DNA from: Desulfopila sp. IMCC35008
Lineage (GTDB): Bacteria > Desulfobacterota > Desulfobulbia > Desulfobulbales > Desulfocapsaceae
DNA: 64,000 bases
Reading direction: 5' to 3'
Assembly (NCBI RefSeq): GCF_010646885.2
Contig: NZ_CP050700.1
Coordinates: forward strand, 1,619,501-1,683,500
In this document: positions 37,685 through 47,867 of the stretch, piece after piece
Layout: the number at the start of each line of letters is the position of its first letter
How positions within the stretch are numbered: the stretch's first letter is position 1
Program-made: the position numbers and the translations under genes
The notes under the pieces: model-generated
Told to the model about the DNA's origin: nothing
Seen by the model: only the letters and a program-made list of their open reading frames with translations
Database searches by the model: none

Positions 37685-38205
37685 TTATGAATGAGCAAAC
37701 TCGACATAGCGGCATAGTACAGTTGGTAATCCTGTTTATCGGTGTGCCAATGCTTCTCTATGCAACATCGGGGGTTCCCAGGCGTACCCTGTTGAGGGAA
37801 GCGATTTCGATTCTAACCATCCTGGCATTTTGCCAGATGCTGGGCCAGTTCTTTTTAACCCGCATCAACCGTACGATGTTAAGTGGCTATAGAATGAACA
37901 GTATAAAGAGAATCCACACGTTTCTAGATTACGTCTTTTTGTCGGTTCTTCTTGTTCATCCCTTTCTGATCGTTGTGCCACGATACTTCGAAGCGGGAAT
38001 AGACAGCATGGAAGCGTTTGTCACAATTATTACCGCCTTTAATTCTCCGCGAGTTGTGCTTGGTATCAGCTTCTGGTTGCTGATGTTCCTCTTAGGGATG
38101 ACATCACTATTTCGTAAAAAACTGCCTCTAACGTATCGAAAATGGAGGATTTTTCACGGTGTTTTGGCACTACTTTTTATAATCCTGGCGATCAACCAGA
38201 AGTGA
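37681..38205 (+). CDS. Ferric-reductase-like transmembrane protein
   Basis: A 174-residue protein with five predicted membrane helices. The layout resembles the ferric-reductase-like (FRD/YedZ) transmembrane domain, including paired histidine regions in helices 3 and 5 (RIHTFLDYVFLSVLLVHPF and WRIFHGVLALLFI) that could bind heme. It has no flavin domain, so electrons may come from the coupled ferredoxin. ATG 37681 overlaps the ferredoxin stop; ATG 37687 is an alternative. Function in the cell is unclear. Confidence 0.65.
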   Translation: MIMNEQTRHSGIVQLVILFIGVPMLLYATSGVPRRTLLREAISILTILAFCQMLGQFFLTRINRTMLSGYRMNSIKRIHTFLDYVFLSVLLVHPFLIVVPRYFEAGIDSMEAFVTIITAFNSPRVVLGISFWLLMFLLGMTSLFRKKLPLTYRKWRIFHGVLALLFIILAINQK

Positions 38206-38206
38206 G

Positions 38207-38474
38207 ACCTACCAGGATTATGATAAATATAACGTTAACATGGCCTTATCCCACGAGTTGAGTTCAATGTGGACAGTAAAAGGATACGCACATTATGTGC
38301 GCGGTGTCTTTGAAACGGAGAATACATCCGATGACGATCTCGATGAGTATCATCTTGGCGGTATGCTCACAGCTGATGTTATATGTTCAAGACTCGGATC
38401 GTGAGACAGACAGCTATGATGAGCACCAGGTCAGGCTCATGTTTTCCTATAACACCGATTTATTCAGCTGGTAA
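38207..38474 (+). pseudogene. Remnant of an outer-membrane beta-barrel protein, 3' end only
   Basis: Two adjacent frames translate as barrel-like strands. The first (from about 38207) reads DKYNVNMALSHELSS, WTVKGYAHYVRGVF and so on, and stops at TGA 38399. The second picks up at about 38380 with DSDRETDSYDEHQVRLMFSY and ends in FSW, the aromatic last residue typical of barrel proteins. There is no start or signal peptide. It is a frameshifted 3' remnant directly after the ferric-reductase-like gene. Confidence 0.6.
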
Positions 38475-38573
38475 TCTAATCATTCGCGTCATCCTCAGCT
38501 TAAGGACAAAGCTGCTTCTGGCATGGGTGCTGTAGGCTGAGGAATCGAATCGTTTATATTTTTTAAGGAATCT

Positions 38574-39350
38574 TTACTTATTATTCGGACAGCCGCAGGA
38601 TTGGCGGACGATGAGCTTTGTTTTCAGGACGACCTCACGGTTGGATCGGGTCGGGTCATTAATTCTTTTAATGAGCATTTCCGTAGCGGTACGACCTATT
38701 TCATAAGTGGGTTGCTCAATAACGGTGAGGGCTGGTTCAATCAGCTTTGCCCAGCTGGTATCGTCGAAACTGGCAACCGCGATATCTGTCGGAATTTGGA
38801 GTTTACTTTGCCGGATAGCCCGGAGTACGCCGGATGCCAACAAGCTGTTGCTGGTAAAAATTGCATCGGGTCGATCCCTTAAACCAAATAGTTTCATGGC
38901 CGTTTTGAAACCGTCATCCTCTTTTGGGTCTGCGTATTTTATTAAGTCGTGGGCTGGTTTTATATCTTTATCTTTGTGTGCTTTTAAAAAGCCGTCACGG
39001 CGTTCCTGTCCCGTGGTGCTTTCTGAGCCGAAAATACCAGCTATACGCCGATACCCATGCCCAAGCAGATGAGTGATAATAGTATGGGCCGACGAAACAT
39101 TGTCAATCAGCACGTTATCCACATCAAAATTACTGACATGACGGTCGATCATGACTATGGGGATATTGAGTGAATAGGTCTCGGTAAAATTGGCCACACC
39201 TTTCTTGGTTGGTGAGATGATAATACCGGCAACATTTTCCACACGAAGCAGATCGAGACACTTTTTTTCCTTGTCCGGATCTTCATCGGTGTTACACAGC
39301 ATGACATTATAGTCAAGTTCCTGGGCAGCGCCAGGCAATACGCTGACCCT
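38574..39350 (-). pseudogene. Truncated LacI-family regulator (ligand-binding domain only)
   Basis: The minus-strand frame ends at 38574 and shows a LacI/GalR periplasmic-binding-like domain from AAQELDYNVMLCNTDEDPDK through VASFDDTSWAKLIEPALTVI to the C-terminus. The helix-turn-helix and the first strand of the domain are missing. Upstream of about 39350 the sequence belongs instead to an aldolase gene read in the opposite direction. It cannot bind DNA as it stands, although a frame remains open upstream to 39437. Confidence 0.8.
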
Positions 39351-39351
39351 G

Positions 39352-39850
39352 TGATGATGCCGTATATGGTTGAAGGGGCTGTGGCCATGGTCCGGAGAAT
39401 GGGCAGTACTATCCCCATAGCCTTGCATCTTGACCACGGGAACAGTTTTGAGCTGGTTCAGGATTGTATTGACAGCGGTTTCTCCTCGGTCATGATTGAC
39501 GGCTCACACCATTGCTTTAAGGATAATATCAAACTCACTGCAAAAGTAGTGGAGTATGCCTATTCAAAAGGTGTAACCGTCGAAGGAGAACTGGGCGTTC
39601 TTGCAGGTGTCGAAGATGAAGTATCTTCTAAGGTGAGTCATTATACCCGGCCAGAGGAGGTGGAAGAGTTTGTCTCAAAGACCGGAGTCGACAGCCTGGC
39701 AATCTCCATCGGCACCTCCCACGGAGCCCATAAATTTAAGCTTCTGCCTGGTGAAGAACCACCATCTTTACGTTTTGATATTTTGGAGGAGATTGAGAGA
39801 CTTCTGCCTGGCTATCCGATTGTGTTACACGGTGCCTCTTCGGTATCACC
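39352..39850 (+). pseudogene. fba: Class II fructose-bisphosphate aldolase fragment, truncated at both ends
   Basis: In frame from about 39352: MPYMVEGAVAMVRRMGS, then ALHLDHGNSFELVQDCIDSG with the zinc and catalytic motif, TVEGELGVLAGVEDEV, ISIGTSHGAHKF and VLHGASSV. The N-terminal 50 or so residues and about 100 C-terminal residues of the enzyme are absent. At 39836-39850 the sequence passes into a gap gene in another frame. The frame itself runs on to 39962 as meaningless sequence. It keeps catalytic motifs but not a complete barrel. Confidence 0.85.
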
Positions 39851-40699
39851 GTCGATTGTGATGAGGACTTTCTTATCATTGATGGCAAGAAGATACGAGT
39901 ATATAAGGATCCGGATCCGAAGAATCTTCCCTGGGGTAACCTTGGGGTGGACGTTGTTTTAGAATGTACCGGCTTTTTCTGTTCAAAAGATAAAAGCCAG
40001 GCGCATATTGATGCAGGTGCCAAGAGGGTTCTTATTTCGGCTCCCGCCGGCAATGATCTGCCAACCATCGTTTATGGCGTGAATCATCATATATTAAAAC
40101 ATGATGATCTCATAGTCTCTGGCGCATCCTGTACCACCAACTGCCTTGCTCCAATGGCAAAGGCTCTAAATGATTATCGTGAATTATGTACAGGTTTCAT
40201 GACAACGATTCATGCATATACGGGGGACCAGAATATTATTGACGGGCCGCACCGTAAGGGTGATTTTCGTCGTGCGAGAGCAGGGGCAATTAACATTGTT
40301 CCAAATTCAACCGGTGCTGCTAAAGCGATCGGTCTTGTTATTCCTGAACTTGACGGGAAGCTGATCGGATCCGCGCAACGTGTTCCCGTTCCTTCCGGTT
40401 CCATTACTATTCTTGATGCTACGTTAAAAGATGAGACAGATTCCGTAAGTGTTGAGGGGATTAATGAGGCAATGAAAAAGGCTGCAGATGAGTCTTTTGG
40501 ATATTCTGACGAGGAGTTGGTGTCAAGCGATACAATTGGTATGAGCTATGGTTCGCTTTTCGATTGTACCCAGACACTTGCACAACGTTGTGGAACCAAT
40601 ATTTATGAGGTGAGAGTTGTTTCCTGGTATGACAATGAAATGAGCTATGTCAGCCAGTTAATCAGGACATTAAATCATTTGGGAAGGTTGATAAAATAA
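39836..40699 (+). pseudogene. gap: Glyceraldehyde-3-phosphate dehydrogenase, N-terminally truncated
   Basis: The gap frame is readable from about 39836 ([37 protein letters not shown]) and continues through the catalytic [33 protein letters not shown] and [12 protein letters not shown] to TAA 40697-40699. The first 50 or so residues with the NAD-binding GxGRIGR motif are missing, so it is probably inactive. A start at GTG 39947 would give 250 residues. A strong terminator follows at 40728. Confidence 0.85.
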
Positions 40700-40727
40700 A
40701 CGTAAAATCGTGACTATAAGAAGGTGG

Positions 40728-40755
40728 AGCCCCGGCTGAAGCCGGGGCTTTTTTT
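40728..40755 (+). terminator. Rho-independent terminator after gap
   Basis: A 9-bp GC-rich stem (AGCCCCGGC/GCCGGGGCT) with TGAA loop followed by seven Ts, 28 bp after the gap stop codon. Confidence 0.93.
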
Positions 40756-40774
40756 ATGCCTCAACTCCATTCAC

Positions 40775-40820
40775 ACGAAGATATTGACCCAGAGGGCAGT
40801 TTTAGGATGGGAACTGGTTA
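40775..40820. repeat. 150-bp palindromic repeat, copy B (right end only)
   Basis: Shares CGAAGATATTGACC, GGGCAG and TTTAGGATGGGAACTGGT with the right end of copy C at 45430-45472. The matching left end is not present; the gap terminator lies there instead. It is a truncated copy. Confidence 0.65.
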
Positions 40821-43086
<2,266 letters not shown>

Positions 43087-43105
43087 TACGGAGTCATTGA
43101 AGGAC

Positions 43106-44668
43106 ATGAATATTGTAATGGTAGCATCTGAAAATGATGCACTTCCTGGCGGCAAGGTTGGAGGTATTGGAGATGTGGTCAGAGATATCCCTCCGGCATT
43201 GGGAGATCAGGGGCATAGGGTCAATGTGATTACACCAGATTATGGTGTATTCTCCCGGCTACCTGGTGCTGAACTTCGGGGTTCAGTGGAAGTTCTGTTT
43301 GCAGGCAAGACAGAAAGAGTCGTTATATGTACAGTGCCCGCAAAAACTCCTCATCATAATGTGTTGCTCTGGGTTCTCGAACATCCGCTGTTTGCAGGGC
43401 AGGGCGGTGGGGCTATCTATTGTGATGACCCTGCAGACCGACCATTTGCTACTGACGCCACCAAATTTGCCTTATTTTGCACCGCAGTCTGTCAAGCAAT
43501 AGCCGATGAACATTTTGGCAAACCGGATGTGCTTCACCTGCACGATTGGCATGCCGCGATGGTTGCAATACTTCTGGCCTTTGATCCCCAATACCATAAA
43601 TTACAGAGGATCCATTCAGTTTTCACTATACATAACCTGGCCCTTCAGGGCATACGGCCGTTATCAGGGGATGAGTCTTCATTGGAGGCATGGTTTCCAA
43701 ATCTTAAATATGACCATGGGCCGATTCACGATCCACGAGTAAGCCACTGTATCAATTTAATGCGAAGCGGTTTGAACCTTTGCCGAAAAGTTCATGCAGT
43801 ATCACCTTCATATGCTACGGAAATTATAACATCCAGTAACCATGATCAAGGGTACTTCGGCGGTGAAGGCCTTGAAAAGGATTTACAACAGGCAGCTGAG
43901 GATAGTCGGCTGTATGGAATTCTCAATGGGTGTGATTACCCGCCGAAACAAAACCAGGTGAGATCCTTATCCGAGCTTATTTCGCAGTGTGAGAGGGAAC
44001 TGCTTACATGGATTGCTGCTCAACCTAGTGTGGAAAGTGCTCACCTTGTTCCTTTGCAAAACCTGACCAGGTATTTGAGAGCAGACTCTTCGCATCAGCC
44101 TTTCGTGGTCACATCAGTTGGGCGCGTTACAGAACAGAAGGTCCTGATACTCTGCCAGGAAATGGCAAATGGTCAATCAGCGTTGGAACATTTACTCGAT
44201 ATGCTGGGTGAAGATGGCATTTTTCTGATGCTTGGGAGTGGTGATCGTGAGCTGGAACTCTTTCTTACTCGAGTAGCCGCCCGTAAAGCTAATTTTATTT
44301 TCCTTCGAGGCTATTCTGAATCCCTGGCCAATGCACTCTATGAAGGAGGAGATTTATTCTTAATGCCCAGCTCTTTTGAGCCTTGTGGGATTAGTCAGAT
44401 GTTGGCAATGAGGGCAGGCCAACCATGCCTGGTTCATGGTGTTGGCGGCTTGCGAGATACGGTGAAACACAATGAAAATGGTTTTGTGTTTTCAGGAAAC
44501 AGTTTGATAGCGCAAGCCATGAATATGTTGAAAAGATGTAAAGAAGTCATTGGGATACATGACTCTCAACTTGAGCAGTGGCAAGTGATATCCAAGCAGG
44601 CAGCCAGGGAGCGCTTCTTGTGGAGTTCAGTGGCAAAGGAGTATGTTAAACTCTTATATCGTAGTTAA
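43106..44668 (+). CDS. glgA: Glycogen synthase (GT5)
   Basis: A 520-residue glucosyltransferase. The N-terminus MNIVMVASENDALPGGKVGG carries the ADP-glucose KxGG motif as KVGG. HLHDWHAAM, FTIHNLALQG, AVSPSYATEI, the C-terminal VGRVTEQKV, and LMPSSFEPCGISQML (the EPCG acceptor motif) are all conserved. It extends alpha-1,4-glucan from ADP-glucose. ATG 43106 is chosen since the family starts at this strand; ATG 43073 overlaps pgm. The middle is somewhat longer than classic GlgA. A carbohydrate-binding protein gene follows by 68 bp. Confidence 0.9.
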   Translation: MNIVMVASENDALPGGKVGGIGDVVRDIPPALGDQGHRVNVITPDYGVFSRLPGAELRGSVEVLFAGKTERVVICTVPAKTPHHNVLLWVLEHPLFAGQGGGAIYCDDPADRPFATDATKFALFCTAVCQAIADEHFGKPDVLHLHDWHAAMVAILLAFDPQYHKLQRIHSVFTIHNLALQGIRPLSGDESSLEAWFPNLKYDHGPIHDPRVSHCINLMRSGLNLCRKVHAVSPSYATEIITSSNHDQGYFGGEGLEKDLQQAAEDSRLYGILNGCDYPPKQNQVRSLSELISQCERELLTWIAAQPSVESAHLVPLQNLTRYLRADSSHQPFVVTSVGRVTEQKVLILCQEMANGQSALEHLLDMLGEDGIFLMLGSGDRELELFLTRVAARKANFIFLRGYSESLANALYEGGDLFLMPSSFEPCGISQMLAMRAGQPCLVHGVGGLRDTVKHNENGFVFSGNSLIAQAMNMLKRCKEVIGIHDSQLEQWQVISKQAARERFLWSSVAKEYVKLLYRS

Positions 44669-44736
44669 AGAACCATATCCCAAAAAAATACTGAGGCCGT
44701 AAGCCCAAAAATGACAGAGATTTTGTTTCATAAAAA

Positions 44737-45033
44737 ATGTTCATAAAAAATTACTCAAAATCCGGGAAAATATGCCGTGTCACGTTTAAATGTGAGAATC
44801 CGGATAGTTGCGAAAGTGCAATACTTGTCGGGGATTTTAATAACTGGTCACTGCAGGAAACTCCCATGAAAAAACTAAAAAACGGGAGTTTTTCAACAAC
44901 CCTTTCCTTAAAGACCGGAACTTCTCATCAATTCCTCTATGTGCTTGACGGGGGTATCTGGCGTAATGACGAAAAGGCAGACGGTCATGTTGCCAATCCA
45001 TTTGGGGGGGAGAATTCAGTTGTAACTGTCTAA
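44737..45033 (+). CDS. Stand-alone CBM48 (glycogen-binding) protein
   Basis: A 98-residue single domain like the glycogen-binding module of AMPK-beta and isoamylases: CRVTFKCENPDSCESAILVG, DFNNWSLQETPMKKL, then GTSHQFLYVLDGGIWRNDEK and NPFGGENSVVTV. The Trp of the NNW motif and the later Trp of GGIW would contact glucan chains. No catalytic domain is attached. It follows glycogen synthase and may target enzymes to glycogen; that role is inferred. Ribosome-binding site is weak. Confidence 0.85.
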   Translation: MFIKNYSKSGKICRVTFKCENPDSCESAILVGDFNNWSLQETPMKKLKNGSFSTTLSLKTGTSHQFLYVLDGGIWRNDEKADGHVANPFGGENSVVTV

Positions 45034-45095
45034 GTGCTGTTTTTGTGCTGTTCTTCGGTGTTTAATACAAAGAGTCTTTTTATATAGGTGAAGTT

Positions 45096-45323
45096 GTGGA
45101 TTATCGTAGCTGCCCTTCGTGTGGGGCAACCTCTTTCTTTTCGGCGTTCAATGGTGATAAAGTAGTCTTTACTGTAAGCGATACTGGCGTGTTTATCGCT
45201 GATCCGGATCAAGTTTTTGATGAAGTTCTATCCGATATTGATATCTGGCAGATTCACTGTAGCGGTTGTGTCTGGAGTGGGCCGATCCATGATTTGAGGC
45301 TTGAGTCCATCTTGAAAAATTAG
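45096..45323 (+). CDS. Small zinc-ribbon protein, copy 1
   Basis: A 75-residue protein with an N-terminal CPSCGATSF knuckle and a C-terminal CSGCVWSG knuckle, separated by a beta-rich stretch. Together they should form one zinc ribbon. Copy 2 at 47047 has the same plan. GTG 45096 follows AGGTGAAG. Its stop codon is at the very edge of a 150-bp repeat. Function is unknown. It may be a nucleic-acid or protein-binding ribbon. Confidence 0.65.
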   Translation: MDYRSCPSCGATSFFSAFNGDKVVFTVSDTGVFIADPDQVFDEVLSDIDIWQIHCSGCVWSGPIHDLRLESILKN

Positions 45324-45472
45324 TCAGTTTCCTTCCTAAAACTAGGCGTTTTGGTCTAGATCGAGGCATGTTGAAAATTTTACCGTAGGCATATAATTGA
45401 TATTCCTAAGATAAAAATTTGAGCATAACGAAGATATTGACCAAAAGGGCAGCTTTAGGATGGGAACTGGTC
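45322..45472. repeat. 150-bp palindromic repeat, copy C
   Basis: Ends of about 36 bp form an inverted repeat: AGTTT-CTTCCTAAAACT on the left and AG-TTTAGGATGGGAACTG on the right, with GACCAAAA just inside each. Internal words AGATCGAGGCA and AACGAAGATATTGACC match copies A and B. A second left-end sequence (TCAGTTTCCTTCCTGAAACT) follows immediately at 45471-45490, as if another copy had begun there. Confidence 0.7.
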
Positions 45473-45490
45473 AGTTTCCTTCCTGAAACT

Positions 45491-46011
45491 CTCCCCCCTC
45501 GGAGCCTTATCTCATCTTCCAGATTTTTCAGGTTCTGAATTGCTGCAGAGGGGGGAGCATTACGTTCCCTTGTTGTATCGGCCATGCTGTTTACGGACTC
45601 TATAGAGTAGAAGGATTCCGATCCTTATAACGGTTTTGCGTGTTAGAGGTGCAGGGTTCCAGATCGGTGGATTTCGAGCATGCAGTATTGACACATCGTG
45701 CATGCAAATGATGAGAAGGAAGATCAATGGGAGATAAAACATGGGAATGTGTTGTCTGGTGCATAACCTCTTGATGTTTCTATAATGATATGTGCTGTAT
45801 TCCTTATCAGCACAGAACTTCGTGTCGGCTGGAGTAGCATCTGACGGAGACTGTGGGGCAGGCAAACTCGAGGATTTCTTCAGAGAAGTAAGACAGCTGG
45901 CTGTCCTTTTTACCAAAACATATCTGAAAGGTGATGAGAAGATGGTTACTATTAAATCGGCATCTTCCAGTTGTTGAAGCGAGCAGTTTTCTATATGACA
46001 TGGAGACTAAA
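45491..46011. other. Intergenic region upstream of the selenoprotein gene
   Basis: About 520 bp with no supported gene. Several short frames on both strands lack ribosome sites and coding character. It should include the promoter of the peroxiredoxin gene. Confidence 0.5.
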
Positions 46012-46659
46012 ATGAAACTACAGGACAAACTTAGTGCAATGAAGCAGGAGTCCATGGCAACAATGCCACCTGAAAAAGCTGCGATTCTGTCTCGGGCAAC
46101 CGAAGACCTGGTACAATCCGGAATTGCTGATAAGACTATAAAGGTGGGTGAAAAGCTGCCCGGGTTTTCGCTTCCTGATGAAAAAGGAAATCTGGTCAAT
46201 TCAAAGGATCTTCTTGCCAGAGGGCCTCTTGCCGTCAGTTTTTATCGGGGTGTCTGGTGACCTTATTGCAATGTGGAGCTGGAAGCTCTACAAGAAGTTT
46301 ACGGTCAGGTACAGGAATTGGGAGGTTCGATCATTGCCATTTCCCCTCAGCTGAATAAATATACCAAACAGGTGGTGAAAAAGCATAATCTCACTTTTCC
46401 TGTACTTGAAGATAAAGACAACACATATGCCGATAAATTACATCTGGTCTTCCCCCTCCCTGAAAAACTGAAGGAAGTGTATAACGGTTTCGGCATTGAT
46501 CTCGAACGGTTCAATGGTAACGACTCCTGGAAGCTTCCTATGTCCGGAAGATTTATCATAGATAGCACTGGTGTTATAAGAAACACCGAAGTGCATCCAG
46601 ACCATACTGTCAGGCCGGAGCCAACAGAAATTGTAGAAATTATGAAATCACTTGTTTAA
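46012..46659 (+). CDS. Selenocysteine-containing peroxiredoxin-like protein (in-frame UGA at 46258)
   Basis: A 215-residue AhpC/TSA-fold protein if UGA 46258-46260 is read as Sec83. Before it comes AVSFYRGVW and directly after it PYCNVELEALQEV in the same frame, giving the motif WUPYC where relatives have WCPYC. Downstream, GSIIAISPQLNKYTKQVVKK, LTFPVLEDKDNTYADKL, and GRFIIDSTGVIR complete the peroxiredoxin fold. Sec83 and Cys86 form a UxxC redox pair. ATG 46012 follows GGAG at six bases. A SECIS-like hairpin lies at 46273-46291. It should reduce peroxides with thiol donors in the cytoplasm. Conceptual translation that stops at UGA would split it into two fragments. Confidence 0.92.
46273..46291 (+). 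promoter_or_regulatory. Bacterial SECIS-like hairpin
   Basis: Starts 12 nt after the UGA. A 7-bp stem (GTGGAGC paired with GCTCTAC, one G-U pair) closes a 5-nt loop TGGAA with a G at its second position. The loop begins about 22 nt from the UGA, inside the 16-37 nt window described for bacterial SECIS elements, which recruit SelB. Confidence 0.75.
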
Positions 46660-47046
46660 CCACTTGCCATGAACTGTTGGGTCTGAGTGGCCCAACCGTT
46701 CATGTGTGGCTAACAGGTTAATGGTAATGTAGCTTTTCTCTGAAAAGTTTATAATTACCCTCCCAACATGAACGGGGAGTCTTTAAGCTCTTTCTGTCAT
46801 CAAGGATTACCCTGTCATATCTGTCGTTTTCTTTCATTTATGAAATAAGTTGTCTAAAGACCATGTCAGTACTTCTGATCATAACCTATTGATTTCACAA
46901 TGCATGCCTGAATAGTTCTTAACTGGCGTAAGACTTGTATTGCTACATTTGGTAACGAGACGTCTGTATAATAAGGCTGAGTTCAGGTGGCTTTGAAAGA
47001 ACACTGATTTTCAAGGCTCCCAACAATCAATACGAGGAACATACTA
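46660..47046. other. Intergenic region with a hairpin after the selenoprotein gene
   Basis: About 385 bp without a gene. A 13-bp stem with one mismatch (ATGAACTGTTGGG against CCCAACCGTTCAT) lies at 46669-46703, 9 bp after the stop codon. There is no T-tract. The rest is AT-rich and should contain the promoter of the next zinc-ribbon gene. Confidence 0.5.
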
Positions 47047-47268
47047 ATGTCCCAGTATATCTGCCCGAGTTGTGGGTCAGGATATTTTCGATCTTCTAAG
47101 ATTGGCCCGAGTACGATTTTTAAAGTTGAATCAGGACGGGTCGTGCATGTTCTCGAATCATCAAACACGTCCGGGATTGAAGGAGATGTTGACATGGAGA
47201 ATATCTGGTGTGGCGCATGCAGTTGGCACGGGCGCCCGGAAGAATTAGTGCAATCTGATAAAGATTGA
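47047..47268 (+). CDS. Small zinc-ribbon protein, copy 2
   Basis: A 73-residue paralogue-like partner of the protein at 45096: CPSCGSGYFRSSKIG at the N-terminus and WCGACSWHGRPEEL at the C-terminus, with a beta-rich middle (STIFKVESGRVVHVLE). The spacing between the two knuckles is almost the same in both proteins. ATG 47047 follows GAGGAAC. Function is unknown. It lies between the selenoprotein and the ArsC-like gene. Confidence 0.65.
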   Translation: MSQYICPSCGSGYFRSSKIGPSTIFKVESGRVVHVLESSNTSGIEGDVDMENIWCGACSWHGRPEELVQSDKD

Positions 47269-47316
47269 TGACCTCGATAATTGACAATTCCAAATGTAAT
47301 AATGAAAGGAGTCTAT

Positions 47317-47739
47317 ATGGCTTTTATCCAGTTTTTTGAAAAACCTGGCTGCATCAATGGTGAAAAGCAGAAACGTATCCTGACCGAGGCAGGAAATGAT
47401 CTTGAATGTATAAATATATTGGAACACCCATGGAGTCGTGAAGAACTTGTACCTTTTTTTGCTGTTCAAGACCCTTCCTTAATCATGAACCATACAGCAC
47501 CTGCTATTAAGAAAGGCGAGATTCTGCCGGCCAATTTGCATTTTGATGAGGCCGTGTCTCTCATGATCGAAAATCCAATACTTATCAAGCGACCGCTCAT
47601 TCGAGTTGATGGTCTGTCACTCCAGGGGTTTACTAATAAACTCCTTATCCCTTACCTCGGTTCATGGAGTGGAGAGGAGGATGTCATTACCTGCCCAAAT
47701 CTACAGACGATCTCCTGTGATGATCGTTCCAAAAAGTAA
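47317..47739 (+). CDS. ArsC/Spx-like thioredoxin-fold protein (nitrogenase-associated protein family)
   Basis: A 140-residue protein beginning MAFIQFFEKPGCINGEKQKR, as in the NifO-like nitrogenase-associated branch of the ArsC family. The KPGC cysteine is at residue 12 and the PLIRVDG segment, matching the RPL motif of ArsC, is near residue 96. It may be a thiol reductase. No nif genes are in the window, so a nitrogenase link is not supported here. ATG 47317 follows AAGGAG; an upstream in-frame start at 47281 lacks a site. Confidence 0.75.
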   Translation: MAFIQFFEKPGCINGEKQKRILTEAGNDLECINILEHPWSREELVPFFAVQDPSLIMNHTAPAIKKGEILPANLHFDEAVSLMIENPILIKRPLIRVDGLSLQGFTNKLLIPYLGSWSGEEDVITCPNLQTISCDDRSKK

Positions 47740-47867
47740 AGTCCTTTTCTCCGGTTATTCATAACATGAGCGTGGTGTGGAAAATCAGAGTTTCATGGCT
47801 CTATTGCAACACTTGAAACCTGACTTGAAACTGGATGTCCCAAGATGACCATAAGTCGTGAACTTAA

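Noticed and set aside
38399..38401. A second possible selenocysteine UGA in the barrel remnant
   Set aside because: Homology continues in a different frame after this TGA, so it is a frameshift and not recoding.
45560..45916. Minus-strand 118-codon frame upstream of the peroxiredoxin gene
   Set aside because: It has no ribosome-binding site and low-complexity translation, and it spans the likely promoter.
46258..46260. UGA as a nonsense mutation splitting a peroxiredoxin
   Set aside because: The frame, residues and length continue exactly across it, the position is the catalytic Cys site, and a SECIS-like hairpin follows. Selenocysteine explains all of this better.
47317..47739. A nitrogenase connection for the ArsC-like protein
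   Set aside because: The family name suggests it, but no nif or nitrogenase gene is in the window, so only the fold is claimed.
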